A stretch of 64,000 bases of DNA from Bryobacterales bacterium (lineage in GTDB: Bacteria > Acidobacteriota > Terriglobia > Bryobacterales > Bryobacteraceae), in contig JADZGD010000137.1 in assembly GCA_020854055.1 (NCBI GenBank), positions 25,351-89,350 of the forward strand, in the 5' to 3' direction. Of the stretch, positions 1 to 9,125 are shown in pieces; positions within the stretch are counted from its first letter, which is position 1, and each line of letters starts with the position of its first letter. A program made the position numbers and the translations under genes. The notes beneath the pieces are model-generated. The model was not told the DNA's origin. It searched no databases and saw nothing but the letters and a program-made list of their open reading frames with translations.

Positions 1-1
1 T

Positions 2-1576
2 CGGACCCCAATGAATGGCGTCCTCGGGATGCTCGAGTTTCTACTCAATACCGATCTGAACGCCGAACAGAGAGAGTATGCCGATTCAGCCCGGCAATCC
101 GGCAGCGCGCTGCTGAACATTATCAACGACATTCTCGACATCTCCAAGATCGAAGCAGGCAAGCTGAATCTGGAATGTGTCCCCTTCGATCTCGCGCAGA
201 ATCTGCGCGATGTCGCCGGACACTTCGTCCTACGTGCCAAAGCCAAAGGACTCGAATTCCAAGCCGATCTGCCAGGCTCCCCGATACCGGTTCGTGGCGA
301 CCCCGGCCGGCTGCGGCAGATTCTTACCAATCTGCTGGGAAATGCGATTAAGTTCACCGAACACGGGAAAATGGGGCTCCGTGTGGAGATCGTCAGCGCA
401 CAAGAAGATCGGATTACCTGCCGCTTCTATGTCATCGACACTGGCATCGGAATCAGCGAACAGCAGCGCGCCCGCCTGTTTCAGAGTTTCGTTCAGGTGG
501 ATGGCTCCGCCACCCGCAAGTATGGCGGCACGGGTCTGGGCCTGGTCATTTCGAAAGAATTGGTGCAGATGCTGGGCGGAGAGATCGGCGTTGAGAGCCA
601 GCCCGAGCGAGGCAGTGTGTTCTGGTTCACGGCAGTGTTTGCCCGCGATAAGGCCTCTGTCGCGGCGGAACCCGTCCACACTCATCTGGCGGGAATGCGC
701 GTGCTGGTGGCGGTAGAGGATCTAACCAGTCACCGGTGGCTGGGCGCACTCGAGGCAGCAGGAGCAGACGTGCAGCGGGTCGCCTCACCCTCGCGGTTGC
801 TGCCGGCGCTGCGGCTGGCTTCCGGAGGATCGGCACCCTTCCGCGTGGTCATCGTCGATATTGACCTGCACCAGCTCAATGCCACTACCCTCGCCCGCAA
901 TATTCGCAGTGACCCGAAAATCTCCGCCGTCGCTCTGATCGGCATTACGTCGGCTCCCGAGCACGTAGCGCTGCTGCGGGAAAGCGGATACACGGCATGC
1001 TTGCCCAAGCCCGTTCTATCGTCACAACTGGAAACCGTGTTGGACGAATTGGCGGGCCGCGACCGGTCCCAGCCATGCCAGCCGGGAGCTAACGCCAGCC
1101 ATCCGGCTCCAGGCGATGGAGCCAAGCCCGAGCCGGCCGCTTCACCTCATGCAGACACAGCCGAACAGTGCCCGAACCGCCGCGCATTGCTGGCCGAGGA
1201 CAACTCGATCAACCAAAGAATCGCATCGAAACTTCTTGCCAAAGCCGGATTTCAGGCCGACGTCGTTGACAACGGGGCCGCGGCGGTGGAGGCCGTCAAA
1301 CAGACCGCGTATGATTTCGTTCTCATGGACTGTCAGATGCCCGAAATGGATGGTTTTGCGGCCACTGCCGTAATTCGCCAGTTGGAGGGCCAGCGCCGGC
1401 ACACTCACATCATCGCGTTGACCGCCAACGCCATGGCCGGGGATAGAGAAAAGTGCCTGGCGGCCGGAATGGACGATTACCTCAGCAAACCAGTCAGCCT
1501 CCAGGCGCTACTGGAAGCGATCAACCGTCTGCAACCGGCTCGCACAAGCCTGGCTGCCGCGGCTCCGGCACGTTAA
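2..1576 (+). CDS. Hybrid sensor histidine kinase/response regulator, 5' truncated by window edge
   Basis: The first complete codons read R-T-P-M-N-G, the tail of the HEIRTPMNG phosphoacceptor box of a HisKA domain, so the histidine and all sensor domains lie outside the window and the ATG at 11 is internal. Counting from that ATG, the HATPase domain follows with its N box (NLLGNAIKF, about 107-115), DTGIGI (about 145) and GGTGLGL (about 173). A first receiver-like domain (about 225-345) keeps an aspartate in IVDID and the KP lysine region, but its N-terminal acidic pair is weakened. A second, canonical receiver (about 388-510) has AEDN, the acceptor in LMDCQMPEMDG and SKP. It probably autophosphorylates and passes phosphate through the receivers. 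No output domain or Hpt domain is visible. Confidence 0.93.
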   Translation, partial: RTPMNGVLGMLEFLLNTDLNAEQREYADSARQSGSALLNIINDILDISKIEAGKLNLECVPFDLAQNLRDVAGHFVLRAKAKGLEFQADLPGSPIPVRGDPGRLRQILTNLLGNAIKFTEHGKMGLRVEIVSAQEDRITCRFYVIDTGIGISEQQRARLFQSFVQVDGSATRKYGGTGLGLVISKELVQMLGGEIGVESQPERGSVFWFTAVFARDKASVAAEPVHTHLAGMRVLVAVEDLTSHRWLGALEAAGADVQRVASPSRLLPALRLASGGSAPFRVVIVDIDLHQLNATTLARNIRSDPKISAVALIGITSAPEHVALLRESGYTACLPKPVLSSQLETVLDELAGRDRSQPCQPGANASHPAPGDGAKPEPAASPHADTAEQCPNRRALLAEDNSINQRIASKLLAKAGFQADVVDNGAAAVEAVKQTAYDFVLMDCQMPEMDGFAATAVIRQLEGQRRHTHIIALTANAMAGDREKCLAAGMDDYLSKPVSLQALLEAINRLQPARTSLAAAAPAR

Positions 1577-1675
1577 GCGAACCTGGCGGGTGCCTGAGAT
1601 CGCCGGTGATCGCGGTGTCGCCGTTGGCGAACCCGGACCAAAAGGAATAGAATCATAGCCGGAGATCTCTAGAAA

Positions 1676-2866
1676 ATGGAATTCCGGTCCGCTTCTGCCA
1701 GCCGTCGCGCCTTCCTTGCTGGCGCCACCGCGCTTTCGGCCTCACGGGTTATGGGAGCGAATGACCGTATCCGGTTGGGAATCATCGGCACCGGCGGTCG
1801 CGGATCTTACCTGATGGGAGTTGCCAACCGCACCAAGCGAATCGAATGGGTGGCGCTGTGCGATGCCTGGGATGTAAGACGCAACAGGGCCAAGGAATTG
1901 ACCGGCCAGGTCCCCGACTACGCCGACTACCGCGCGCTGCTGGATCGCAAGGACATCGACGGTGTAATTGTCGCCACTTGGGACAACATGCACTCCACCG
2001 TGGCCATCGATGCCTGCCGGGCCGGCAAAGACGTTTATGTGGAAAAGCCGATGACTTCCGTTCCGATGCAGGGCGTCGGCGTCGTCCAGGCCGTCCGCGA
2101 GTCCAACCGGATTGTCCAAGTGGGTATGCAGCAGCGCAGCATGGCGCATTTCATCGAGGCCAAGCAGCGTTTCTTCGACAGTGGACTGATCGGCAAGGTA
2201 CACATGGTCCGGACTGTCTGGAACGGCAACGGCGGCTACACGTATCCGGTGCCTCCCGGCATGGAGACCAAGCCCGCGGGACTCGACTGGAATGCCTGCC
2301 TCGGTTGGCTGCCGAAAATTCCCTGGGATCCCAAGCGGTACTTCAATCGATTTGCATACTGGGACCTGTCAAGCGGCGGGCAAACCGGCGGCCTGTTCGT
2401 TCACTGGGTAGACGTCGCACACTGGTTTCTCGGATTACACAAGTCCGAAGCAGCGGTAGCCCTCGGCGGGATCTATCAATTCCGGGATGGCCGTGACACA
2501 CCGGACAACATCAATGCCGTCGTCGAGTACCCCGGGGATCTGAACATCACCTTCGAAGCGACCCTCACCGATCAGGCGGGTGAGGGTACCGACATCGTCT
2601 TCATGGGAACCGGTGGGCGGCTTCACATTAACCGGGGTGGCTACCGTTTCCTGCCAGGCAAGCAGGCGGCGGACCGGACGGAAATCCTCGGCCAGAGATC
2701 TTCCGAAGAGTCGCACATGGCCAACTGGCTGGATTGCATTCAATCCCGGAAGCAGCCCGCCGCTGACGTCGTGGAGGGCCATTATTCTTCCCTGGCATGC
2801 CATATCGTGAACAACGCGTATCGCTCCGGTACGCGCGCAACCTGGCAGCCGGAGTGGGACGTCTGA
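1676..2866 (+). CDS. Gfo/Idh/MocA-family oxidoreductase with Tat-like signal
   Basis: This 396-residue protein begins with a twin-arginine leader (SRRAFLAGATAL, residues 9-20). The NAD(P)-binding Rossmann start RLGIIGTGGRG follows at about residue 32, and the family motif VEKP lies near residue 121. Members oxidise or reduce sugars, inositols or their derivatives with NAD(P). The exact substrate cannot be read from sequence. The Tat leader suggests the folded, cofactor-loaded enzyme is exported, as is common for acidobacterial and planctomycete members. It is separated from the upstream kinase by about 100 bases and faces the transporter remnant. A GGAG lies about 11 bases before the ATG. A second family member is at 20918-22201. 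Confidence 0.9.
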   Translation: MEFRSASASRRAFLAGATALSASRVMGANDRIRLGIIGTGGRGSYLMGVANRTKRIEWVALCDAWDVRRNRAKELTGQVPDYADYRALLDRKDIDGVIVATWDNMHSTVAIDACRAGKDVYVEKPMTSVPMQGVGVVQAVRESNRIVQVGMQQRSMAHFIEAKQRFFDSGLIGKVHMVRTVWNGNGGYTYPVPPGMETKPAGLDWNACLGWLPKIPWDPKRYFNRFAYWDLSSGGQTGGLFVHWVDVAHWFLGLHKSEAAVALGGIYQFRDGRDTPDNINAVVEYPGDLNITFEATLTDQAGEGTDIVFMGTGGRLHINRGGYRFLPGKQAADRTEILGQRSSEESHMANWLDCIQSRKQPAADVVEGHYSSLACHIVNNAYRSGTRATWQPEWDV

Positions 2867-3235
2867 TCACGCCGAAAGCCACGCCAATCCAACCCCCAGT
2901 GTCGGACCCAGAATCGGAACGCCCCCCTTCAAGTACTTCCTGAAACAGATGGGAGTCCGGCGACGGGATGGTGGGCGCATTCGGCCGTTTTTCGGCAGAC
3001 TCGCACGAAGAAACCCGATAGCCGGAGGTTGGCCACCACGATCATCATCCCGAACAGCAACGCCAAGGTTTGAAAATCGATCGACTGGAAGGTCTCCGGA
3101 AGCGTTAATACTCCGAAAACAACCATCAAGCTTGCGCCGAGAATGGCGGCGCCGGTACGGGTCGACGCGGAAGCCGGGCAGTCGCCCAATGGCTAACACC
3201 AGGTATGTTCCCAGGAACAGCAGCGTGGCAGTCAC
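2867..3235 (-). pseudogene. Remnant of an ArsB/CitM-type anion transporter
   Basis: A GTG-started reading frame gives TATLLFLGTYLVLAIGRLPG, typical of the N-terminus of ArsB/NhaD/CitM-type transporters. After R-V-D the frame breaks: removal of one C in the CCC run near 3165 restores VDRTGAAILGASLMV, the usual continuation, read in a second frame down to LALLFGMMIVVANLRLSGFF. The 3' end, back in the first frame, reads YLKGGVPILGPTLGVGLAWL, which resembles the last helix of the same family. About 120 codons remain of a protein that is normally 400 residues or more, so there is both a 1-base insertion and a large internal deletion. Family identification is from memory; the frameshift is directly visible. 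Confidence 0.7.
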
Positions 3236-3456
3236 GCCTTCAGCATAAGTAACTTCGGCCCTGATTCAATCGCATCCCACCGGCAGGGCAGGCCTGCGCG
3301 GGAACCGGTCGCCAAAGTCCCGATTTTTACCTTCGATCTTTGCTTTCAATTTGATCCATGTTTGTACCCTGTGCTACCATGGGATTGCTCTCATGGACCG
3401 GACTCTCCCCACGGCTCCCCGCAATCCCACAAAATGGAGTGAATAACAGCAACCGA

Positions 3457-3867
3457 ATGAGTTTCACCGTGTTTCTTGGAAATTTACCTGCCTGGGTAAC
3501 GGCAGACGATATCCGATCGTGGTTGACATCGGAAAACCTCGTCGCTGACAACATCAAAGTCATCCGCAACCCCGAGACCCAGGAATCCAAAGGCTTCGCC
3601 TTCATCGACGCACCGAACCAGGAAGAGATGCAGGCCATCATCCGCCGTTTCGACCGGGCTCCGCTCGAGGAACGCCTGCTTCGCGCCAATCCTGCTCAAC
3701 CGCCCAAAGGGAAAGGACAACCCGTACGAAGTGGTACTGTCCCGGCTGCTGGTACTGGCGTTTCGCCCGCCTCCGATCGGAATCGGCGGGGAGGAAAAAA
3801 ACACCGCCGCGGGACAGCCCGGACTCCTCAAAGTGCCTTTGCCGAAGAGTTGGCCAAAGCCCTGTAA
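3457..3867 (+). CDS. RRM-domain RNA-binding protein
   Basis: The 136-residue product starts MSFTVFLGNLPAWV. It carries one RNA-recognition motif over residues 1-80, with RNP2 (VFLGNLP) and RNP1 (KGFAFIDA) in the right order and spacing. The C-terminal third is basic and low in complexity (RNRRGGKKHRRG) and could add nonspecific RNA affinity. Bacterial single-RRM proteins of this size are known in cyanobacteria and other phyla and are often linked to cold or stress responses. The function here is unknown. The start was placed at the ATG directly before the RRM; the nearest purine-rich stretch (GGAG at 3436-3439) is rather far away, so an earlier in-frame start at 3358 is possible but adds unlikely sequence. 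Confidence 0.8.
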   Translation: MSFTVFLGNLPAWVTADDIRSWLTSENLVADNIKVIRNPETQESKGFAFIDAPNQEEMQAIIRRFDRAPLEERLLRANPAQPPKGKGQPVRSGTVPAAGTGVSPASDRNRRGGKKHRRGTARTPQSAFAEELAKAL

Positions 3868-4131
3868 CAGGCCGGCTTCCAAACCGAACGGCACCGCGAT
3901 TTTGGGCTGTGCCGGTTCAGCAGTCGATTTCTCATTAGGCGCCTGATCCCTACCTGAATATCCCAGTGTCACTGGTTCCAGCCATCTGTAACCGCGCCAA
4001 AGCGGCCGGTTGCGTGGCGGCATGCCCCGGAAAACCCCTGTATCGCTTCCACTTCCTCGCGCATCAGATAAATGCGAGTGTTATACTGGGCGCGGCTTTG
4101 ATCGGCTGTAGCGTGCCCTGCGGGGTGTATC

Positions 4132-5247
4132 GTGAATGACCTTCTGATAATCCGAATCCTCTTCATTCTCCTGCTTTCCTGCACCGGGTATCTCCTAAAA
4201 CCGTTCGGCATGTCAGAACATCCCTGGCTGGCTGCCGTTGCCGGAGCATTACTCGGCTGTGCGATCGTTTTTTTCGAAATCCGGCTTAAACAGGTCAGCT
4301 TAAAACGGCTGATCGGCGCCGCGATCGGCTCCATTTTAGGAATTTTCGGTGCGTTTCTGATGTCCCTGGTTCTCCAGAATACCGCCCGGCTCATCAGCGT
4401 GGACAACCGGCAACTCCAGATGACGTTCGAGTTCCTTCAGGTCGGAATTCTGCTCTGGATGGCGTATGTGGGCCTGGTGGTTGGCGCCAACAAGGGCGAT
4501 ATGCTTAACCTGTCCGCGCTCGGAGGACTGTTTGGTGGTGAAAAGTCGGCCAAGCACTCCTTCAAGATCCTCGACACCAGTGTAATCATCGATGGCCGTA
4601 TCGCCGACATCGCCGAAACCGGTTTTCTGGACGGGACTATCGTGGTACCCCAGTTTGTGCTCCGGGAGTTACAACTGGTGGCCGACTCCGCCGATTCCAT
4701 GAAGCGTAACCGTGGACGCCGTGGTCTCGACATCCTTCAGCGGATCCAGAAAATGGCCGAACTGAATGTCCAGCTCATCGAAGACGACTTCCCCCAGGTC
4801 CGCGACGTGGACATGAAGTTGATTGAGTTGGGAAAGGTCTATGACTGCAAGATCGTCACCAACGATTTCAACCTCAATAAGGTGGCGCAATTGCACGGCG
4901 TGGAGGTTCTCAATATCAACGAACTGGCCAACGCGCTCAAGCCCATCGTACTGCCCGGTGAAACGATGCGCGTCTTTATCCTCAAAGAAGGAAAAGAGTA
5001 CAACCAGGGAGTTGCCTACCTGGACGATGGCACCATGGTGGTGGTGGACAACGCCAAGAAGATGATCTCGAAAACCATCGACATCTCGGTCACCAGCGTC
5101 CTGCAGACCACCGCCGGCAAAATGATCTTCGGCCGGTTCGATGAGCGGCTCCACAGTGTCCACGAGGTCAAGCCGGCGGCCCCGCATTCCACCGAACGGC
5201 GGGAACACGCCGCCGCCGGCTCAACACCCCCGGCGCCGTCACACTGA
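4132..5247 (+). CDS. PIN-TRAM membrane protein, YacL-like
   Basis: The 371-residue protein begins at a GTG and has four predicted membrane segments in residues 1-125. A PIN nuclease domain follows from about 143 to 265, with conserved acidic residues in ILDTSVIIDGR, RRGLDIL and TNDFNL. A TRAM domain (about 275-340, PIVLPGETMRVFILKEGKEY onward) ends the fold. This architecture matches the YacL-like family of predicted membrane-bound RNases; the RNA target is unknown. The last 25 residues are a Pro/Ala/Ser-rich tail. A TATACT (4082-4087) lies about 45 bases upstream and could be the -10 box. It is transcribed alone; the next gene is convergent. Confidence 0.9.
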   Translation: MNDLLIIRILFILLLSCTGYLLKPFGMSEHPWLAAVAGALLGCAIVFFEIRLKQVSLKRLIGAAIGSILGIFGAFLMSLVLQNTARLISVDNRQLQMTFEFLQVGILLWMAYVGLVVGANKGDMLNLSALGGLFGGEKSAKHSFKILDTSVIIDGRIADIAETGFLDGTIVVPQFVLRELQLVADSADSMKRNRGRRGLDILQRIQKMAELNVQLIEDDFPQVRDVDMKLIELGKVYDCKIVTNDFNLNKVAQLHGVEVLNINELANALKPIVLPGETMRVFILKEGKEYNQGVAYLDDGTMVVVDNAKKMISKTIDISVTSVLQTTAGKMIFGRFDERLHSVHEVKPAAPHSTERREHAAAGSTPPAPSH

Positions 5248-5259
5248 TTCGCCCGCCGG

Positions 5260-7260
5260 TCAGCGCTTTCCGGACTGGAGCGTGTATCTGTGCAGATGGT
5301 GCTTGTGTAGCTCAAAGGCTTGGTAGAGGCGTTCCACGCCATAACGCACATCCGGGGTCCAGGTGAAGCTCCAGGACTCGTTGTCGAGCACCAGGGGAAT
5401 TTCCGTACCCGCCGGGGTGGTGTCCGAAAGCCGGACGACGCTCGTCCGGTTCTTGGCGCCGGTCCACTCTAACTGCTTTTGCTCCTCAATGTCCATTACC
5501 TCCGCCAGCCAGGTTGAGTCTGTATAGACTTTGGCCCGGTACCAGTTACCCTTGTCGAACGGGTCGAGCCCCTGCGCGATCTGGACCCAGATCGTCGCCT
5601 CCTCCCCTGGTTCCAGGATGCCGTTGCCGTTGCCCTTCCCCTCGGTAACCGTGCGCTCGATCGCCCTCCCGCCGCCCTGATTGCCTTTCTGGCGGAAAAC
5701 GGAGAACGTGTGCGTGCGCCCGTCCAGAATCTCAAGGGCCACCGGCGTTGTCATCGTACTGGGTGCAATCAGCAGGTCGAAATCCAGCATCTCCTTCTCG
5801 TAGGTGCCGTCGTGAGTCAGCTCCACCTGGATGCGCGCCGGCGCCCAATCGCCGCCGCCGGAGACGAAACGGGCCGATAACCGGTCGCTGAAGTCGGCGG
5901 TCGCGCCGGAAGCAAGTTCCGGTACGGCGGCGCGCGCGCTGATAAACTCAACGGTCGGATATTCACTGGATAGCCGTACCGTCAGATTCTTCAGCGGCGC
6001 GCCTCGTGGATTGTAGATCCGCACCGGGAGAGCAAACGGACGGCCAGGCAGTACCCGAACAAAGTCTTTGCCGGTCACCGGCAACAACACCGGCATCTGC
6101 GCCCCGGTTCCCTGCCCCAGGATGCTCAACTGATGTCCGGTGCCGTCAACCTCAATTCGCAGGCGTCCTTCGGCATCGGCCGCGACCTCCTTCTTCACTG
6201 CTGCGCCCCCGCCAAGCGGCCGATCGAGGATCGCATAGGTCGCGCCCGCACGGTACAACGGCGGTGTCAAAACTTCAATCCGCCTCCGGGCCGCCGGTCC
6301 ATCGGGCGCCCAGACGCGGGTATAGACGCGCATTCCGTCCTGTGAGACGTCCTGAAGACAGGTAATCGCCTCCCCTGGACCTTCCGCGCGGACGTCATAC
6401 CCCCAAACCGAGAAATGGGGGTAGGCGTCATCGTGACTCCAGGTCACGGGCACATTGTCCAGGTTCGACTGCGAAAAGGCGCGCATGTGAAACGCCAGCG
6501 TCTCGGCGATGGAGGTCGCCCAGTGGCGATGATACTCATCCCGCCGGTACTCGAAATTCACATTCAATGCCCGCGCGTAAGCCATGCGAGTCTCTTCGTG
6601 ATACTGGCTGATGTAGTCTCCGCTGGCCCGTATGAGGCGTATCATTACCTGCTGGTGGTTGGCTACATGGTCCTTGGGACGCCATAGCACGCGGTGGCCC
6701 GCTTCGCCGATGTAGAACTCCGGCCCCGGGTTGAACGAAGATGCGCTGCCAATCAGATCCGGGTAGCGGGCGCTAAGCCAGAGGCTCATAAAACCGCCCA
6801 TACTCAGGCCGGAGGTGCCGCGGTGGCGCCGGTCAGTTAGGGTCCGGTAGTGCGAATCGATGTAGGCGGCCTGTTCTTTGAAATACTCGCCAAAATCGTA
6901 CTCCACATCCTTACCCTGAATGTCCCAGGGCGAGCCCCCATAGAATCCCGTATAGTTGCGGGGGACGTATCCATCAACGGCAACCACGATCAGGTCATGC
7001 CCGGCCACGAACGCGGCGATCTTCGGCACGGTATCGGTGCCGTTGTCGTATTTCTCCAGCGTGTAGCGGTCGCTATGGCCGTGAAAATAGTAGACCACGG
7101 GATAGGCCTTGCCCGAAGTGGCATAGTCCGGCGGCAGAAAGACGCGATAGTGACGCGGACCATGAAAGATCTTCGACGGGTAGGTGCAATCATGGAACGG
7201 CTGCACACCCGAAGCGGCCGTTGCAGCCAGCAGAAGGCAGGCTATCGGGAAAACGTTCAT
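5260..7260 (-). CDS. Exported esterase-like alpha/beta hydrolase with C-terminal extension
   Basis: Translation is placed at the ATG giving MNVFPIACLLLAATAASG, a clear signal peptide; the reading frame stays open further upstream but that part is not protein-like. Residues 25-300 form an esterase-D-like alpha/beta hydrolase: YPVVYYFHGHSDRYT is the oxyanion-hole strand and GLSMGGF is the nucleophile elbow with the catalytic serine. Residues 320-650 are beta-rich and include a segment like the NEW3/CARDB domains of secreted bacterial proteins (GNGILEPGEEATIWV). The product (666 residues) is probably periplasmic or secreted and acts on carbohydrate or small esters. The acid and histidine of the triad were not assigned with certainty. 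It is convergent with the PIN-TRAM gene. Confidence 0.82.
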   Translation of the reverse strand: MNVFPIACLLLAATAASGVQPFHDCTYPSKIFHGPRHYRVFLPPDYATSGKAYPVVYYFHGHSDRYTLEKYDNGTDTVPKIAAFVAGHDLIVVAVDGYVPRNYTGFYGGSPWDIQGKDVEYDFGEYFKEQAAYIDSHYRTLTDRRHRGTSGLSMGGFMSLWLSARYPDLIGSASSFNPGPEFYIGEAGHRVLWRPKDHVANHQQVMIRLIRASGDYISQYHEETRMAYARALNVNFEYRRDEYHRHWATSIAETLAFHMRAFSQSNLDNVPVTWSHDDAYPHFSVWGYDVRAEGPGEAITCLQDVSQDGMRVYTRVWAPDGPAARRRIEVLTPPLYRAGATYAILDRPLGGGAAVKKEVAADAEGRLRIEVDGTGHQLSILGQGTGAQMPVLLPVTGKDFVRVLPGRPFALPVRIYNPRGAPLKNLTVRLSSEYPTVEFISARAAVPELASGATADFSDRLSARFVSGGGDWAPARIQVELTHDGTYEKEMLDFDLLIAPSTMTTPVALEILDGRTHTFSVFRQKGNQGGGRAIERTVTEGKGNGNGILEPGEEATIWVQIAQGLDPFDKGNWYRAKVYTDSTWLAEVMDIEEQKQLEWTGAKNRTSVVRLSDTTPAGTEIPLVLDNESWSFTWTPDVRYGVERLYQAFELHKHHLHRYTLQSGKR

Positions 7261-7353
7261 CTCGGCTGAGCGTAACATAGGCAACCGCGGGGCGCTCTCC
7301 GCTGATACTGTTACGGACGCGACGCCTCGATCTGTCACAATTGTAAGTGACGC

Positions 7354-7914
7354 ATGAACTTCGATCCCCTGGCCTATGGTCCCCAAGTGGCCGCGATTCT
7401 TGCCCTCGACGGCAACGGAACTCGCGTCATGCCTCTCGCCGCCGGAACCTGCTGTTCCGCCGAGGCGCGGGGGGTGATCAGAAGCACGACTGCGGCTGGG
7501 TTGTTTCCAGCAGCCAGCAGCCCTGAGGCGGCGATGGCCGGGCTATGGCTCTACTTCTCGTGCCTTGACGAATCTCATCGGGTCTCCCAGCAGGTGCCCT
7601 CGATTGAGGGCAGCTTTTGGCATGGCATTATGCACCGCCAGGAACCGGATGCCGGCAACTCGGCCTACTGGTTCCGGCGGGTGGGTAACCATCCACTGTT
7701 TCCCGCCCTCAGGGAACAGGCTGAGCGGATTGTGGCGCGCCACCCTGGCACACGGTTCCAACCCGGAACGCAGTGGGATCCGTTCGCGTTCATTGATTTT
7801 TGCAGTGATTCACGATCCACAACCAGTTCCGCTGACCACCGGGCAGCGCTGGAGATTCAGCGTGTAGAGTGGCAGCTTCTATTCGATTACTGCGCGAGGC
7901 GCCAATCAGAATGA
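7354..7914 (+). CDS. Conserved hypothetical protein, coupled to HlyD adaptor
   Basis: This 186-residue cytoplasmic-looking protein has no signal peptide or membrane segment. The central part SFWHGIMHRQEPDAGNSAYW and the following FRRVGNHPLFPAL look strongly constrained, with an H-x3-H arrangement that could bind a metal. I do not recognise a named family with confidence, though very similar proteins seem to recur in acidobacteria. Its stop codon overlaps the start of the adaptor gene by 4 bases (ATGA, 7911-7914), so the two are probably co-translated. It is divergent from the esterase gene. Coding is supported by the overlap, length and third-position GC. Confidence 0.75.
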   Translation: MNFDPLAYGPQVAAILALDGNGTRVMPLAAGTCCSAEARGVIRSTTAAGLFPAASSPEAAMAGLWLYFSCLDESHRVSQQVPSIEGSFWHGIMHRQEPDAGNSAYWFRRVGNHPLFPALREQAERIVARHPGTRFQPGTQWDPFAFIDFCSDSRSTTSSADHRAALEIQRVEWQLLFDYCARRQSE

Positions 7915-9125
7915 GACGATCGCTGATGATCCTGCTGGCCCTGGCCATTGCGGCCGCCGGCCTGTGGTGGTACTTGTCCTTTCGCTCGCACGCCGCGCCG
8001 ATTCCTTTCGCTAAAGTACTGAGGGAAACGCTGATCAGCACCCTCGAGACAAACGGGAAAGTGGAGCCTTCACAGTGGGTGGACGTACACGCGGAACGGG
8101 CGGCGTCCGTACAGGAAATTTATGTGAAACCGGGCCAGACCGTAGCCAAGGGTGCGGCACTCATGCGGCTGGAATCCTCTGAGGCCCGTGCGGACCTGGC
8201 TGCCGCCGAGGCGCGTATTCAACAGGTTCGCTCCGAGTTGGAGGTCATGGCGGAAGGGGGACGAGCCTCCGACCTGGCCGATATCGAGAACTCGGCGATA
8301 AAATCCCAGCTCGACCTCAAAATCGCCGAAAATGACCTCAACACAGTGAAACGGTTGCAAAAGCGCGGCGCGGCTACGGCGCAGGAGGTAACCGACGCGC
8401 AGAATCGTGTGGAGCAGGTACAGGCGCAAATTCGCGCTCTGCAACGCCGCAAAGCCTCACTGGTGAGCGGCCCCGACCGTAAAGCGGCCGCGGCACGGCT
8501 TCGGGATGCCCAATCGGCGGCGCAACTCGCCCGCGAACGGCTTTCCATGGCCAACATTCGCGCACCGATCGCGGGAACTGTCTACAACCTGCCAGTACAC
8601 ACGGGAGCTTGGGTCGCCTCGGGTGGCATACTGGCCAGCATCGGGCAGATCGACCGGGTCCGGGTAACACTCTTCGTGGACGAACCCGAACTGGGCCGGG
8701 TAAGCGACGGAATGCCGGTCACGATCACCTGGGATGCACTGCCGGGGCAGAACTGGACCGGGACCGTGGACCGCACCCCGACGCAGGTGATTTCGCTCGG
8801 CACGCGCCAGGTGGGCGAAGTACTCTGCCTGATCGACAATCCCGGTCATGACCTGCTGCCCGGCACCAACGTAAACGCCCGCATCAGGTCGCGCATAGTG
8901 GAAAACGCACTGACGATACCCAAGGAGGCATTACGACGCCAGGGCGGCGCCTCGGGAGTCTTCCTGCTCCAGGGCAACCGGATCGTATGGCGCGCGGTAA
9001 CAACCGGCATATCGAGCGTCACCCGGGTTCAGATAACGTCCGGGTTAGCGCCGGGAGATTCGGTCGCTCTCGCTACGGACCAATCCCTAGCCAACGGCAT
9101 GGAAGTTCAGGCCAGCTACCCGTGA
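7911..9125 (+). CDS. HlyD/MacA-type periplasmic adaptor protein
   Basis: The 404-residue protein starts MRRSLMILLALAIAAAGLWW, a single N-terminal membrane anchor. A lipoyl-like half motif follows (VDVHAERAASVQEIYVKPGQ, about residues 50-70), then a long alpha-helical hairpin (about 90-210, rich in Ala, Glu, Gln, Arg) and the beta-barrel and membrane-proximal domains (NIRAPIAGTVYNLPVHTGAW onward). Such adaptors link an inner-membrane ABC or RND pump to an outer-membrane channel. Neither a permease nor a TolC-like gene is nearby; the only partner in the operon is the hypothetical gene upstream. The 3' end overlaps the convergent LD-carboxypeptidase gene by 10 bases. Confidence 0.9.
   Translation: MRRSLMILLALAIAAAGLWWYLSFRSHAAPIPFAKVLRETLISTLETNGKVEPSQWVDVHAERAASVQEIYVKPGQTVAKGAALMRLESSEARADLAAAEARIQQVRSELEVMAEGGRASDLADIENSAIKSQLDLKIAENDLNTVKRLQKRGAATAQEVTDAQNRVEQVQAQIRALQRRKASLVSGPDRKAAAARLRDAQSAAQLARERLSMANIRAPIAGTVYNLPVHTGAWVASGGILASIGQIDRVRVTLFVDEPELGRVSDGMPVTITWDALPGQNWTGTVDRTPTQVISLGTRQVGEVLCLIDNPGHDLLPGTNVNARIRSRIVENALTIPKEALRRQGGASGVFLLQGNRIVWRAVTTGISSVTRVQITSGLAPGDSVALATDQSLANGMEVQASYP

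Noticed and set aside
3963..3975. Palindrome CCAGTG-T-CACTGG in the gap before the PIN-TRAM gene.
   Set aside because: It is short, far from the promoter-like element and unsupported by a second copy.
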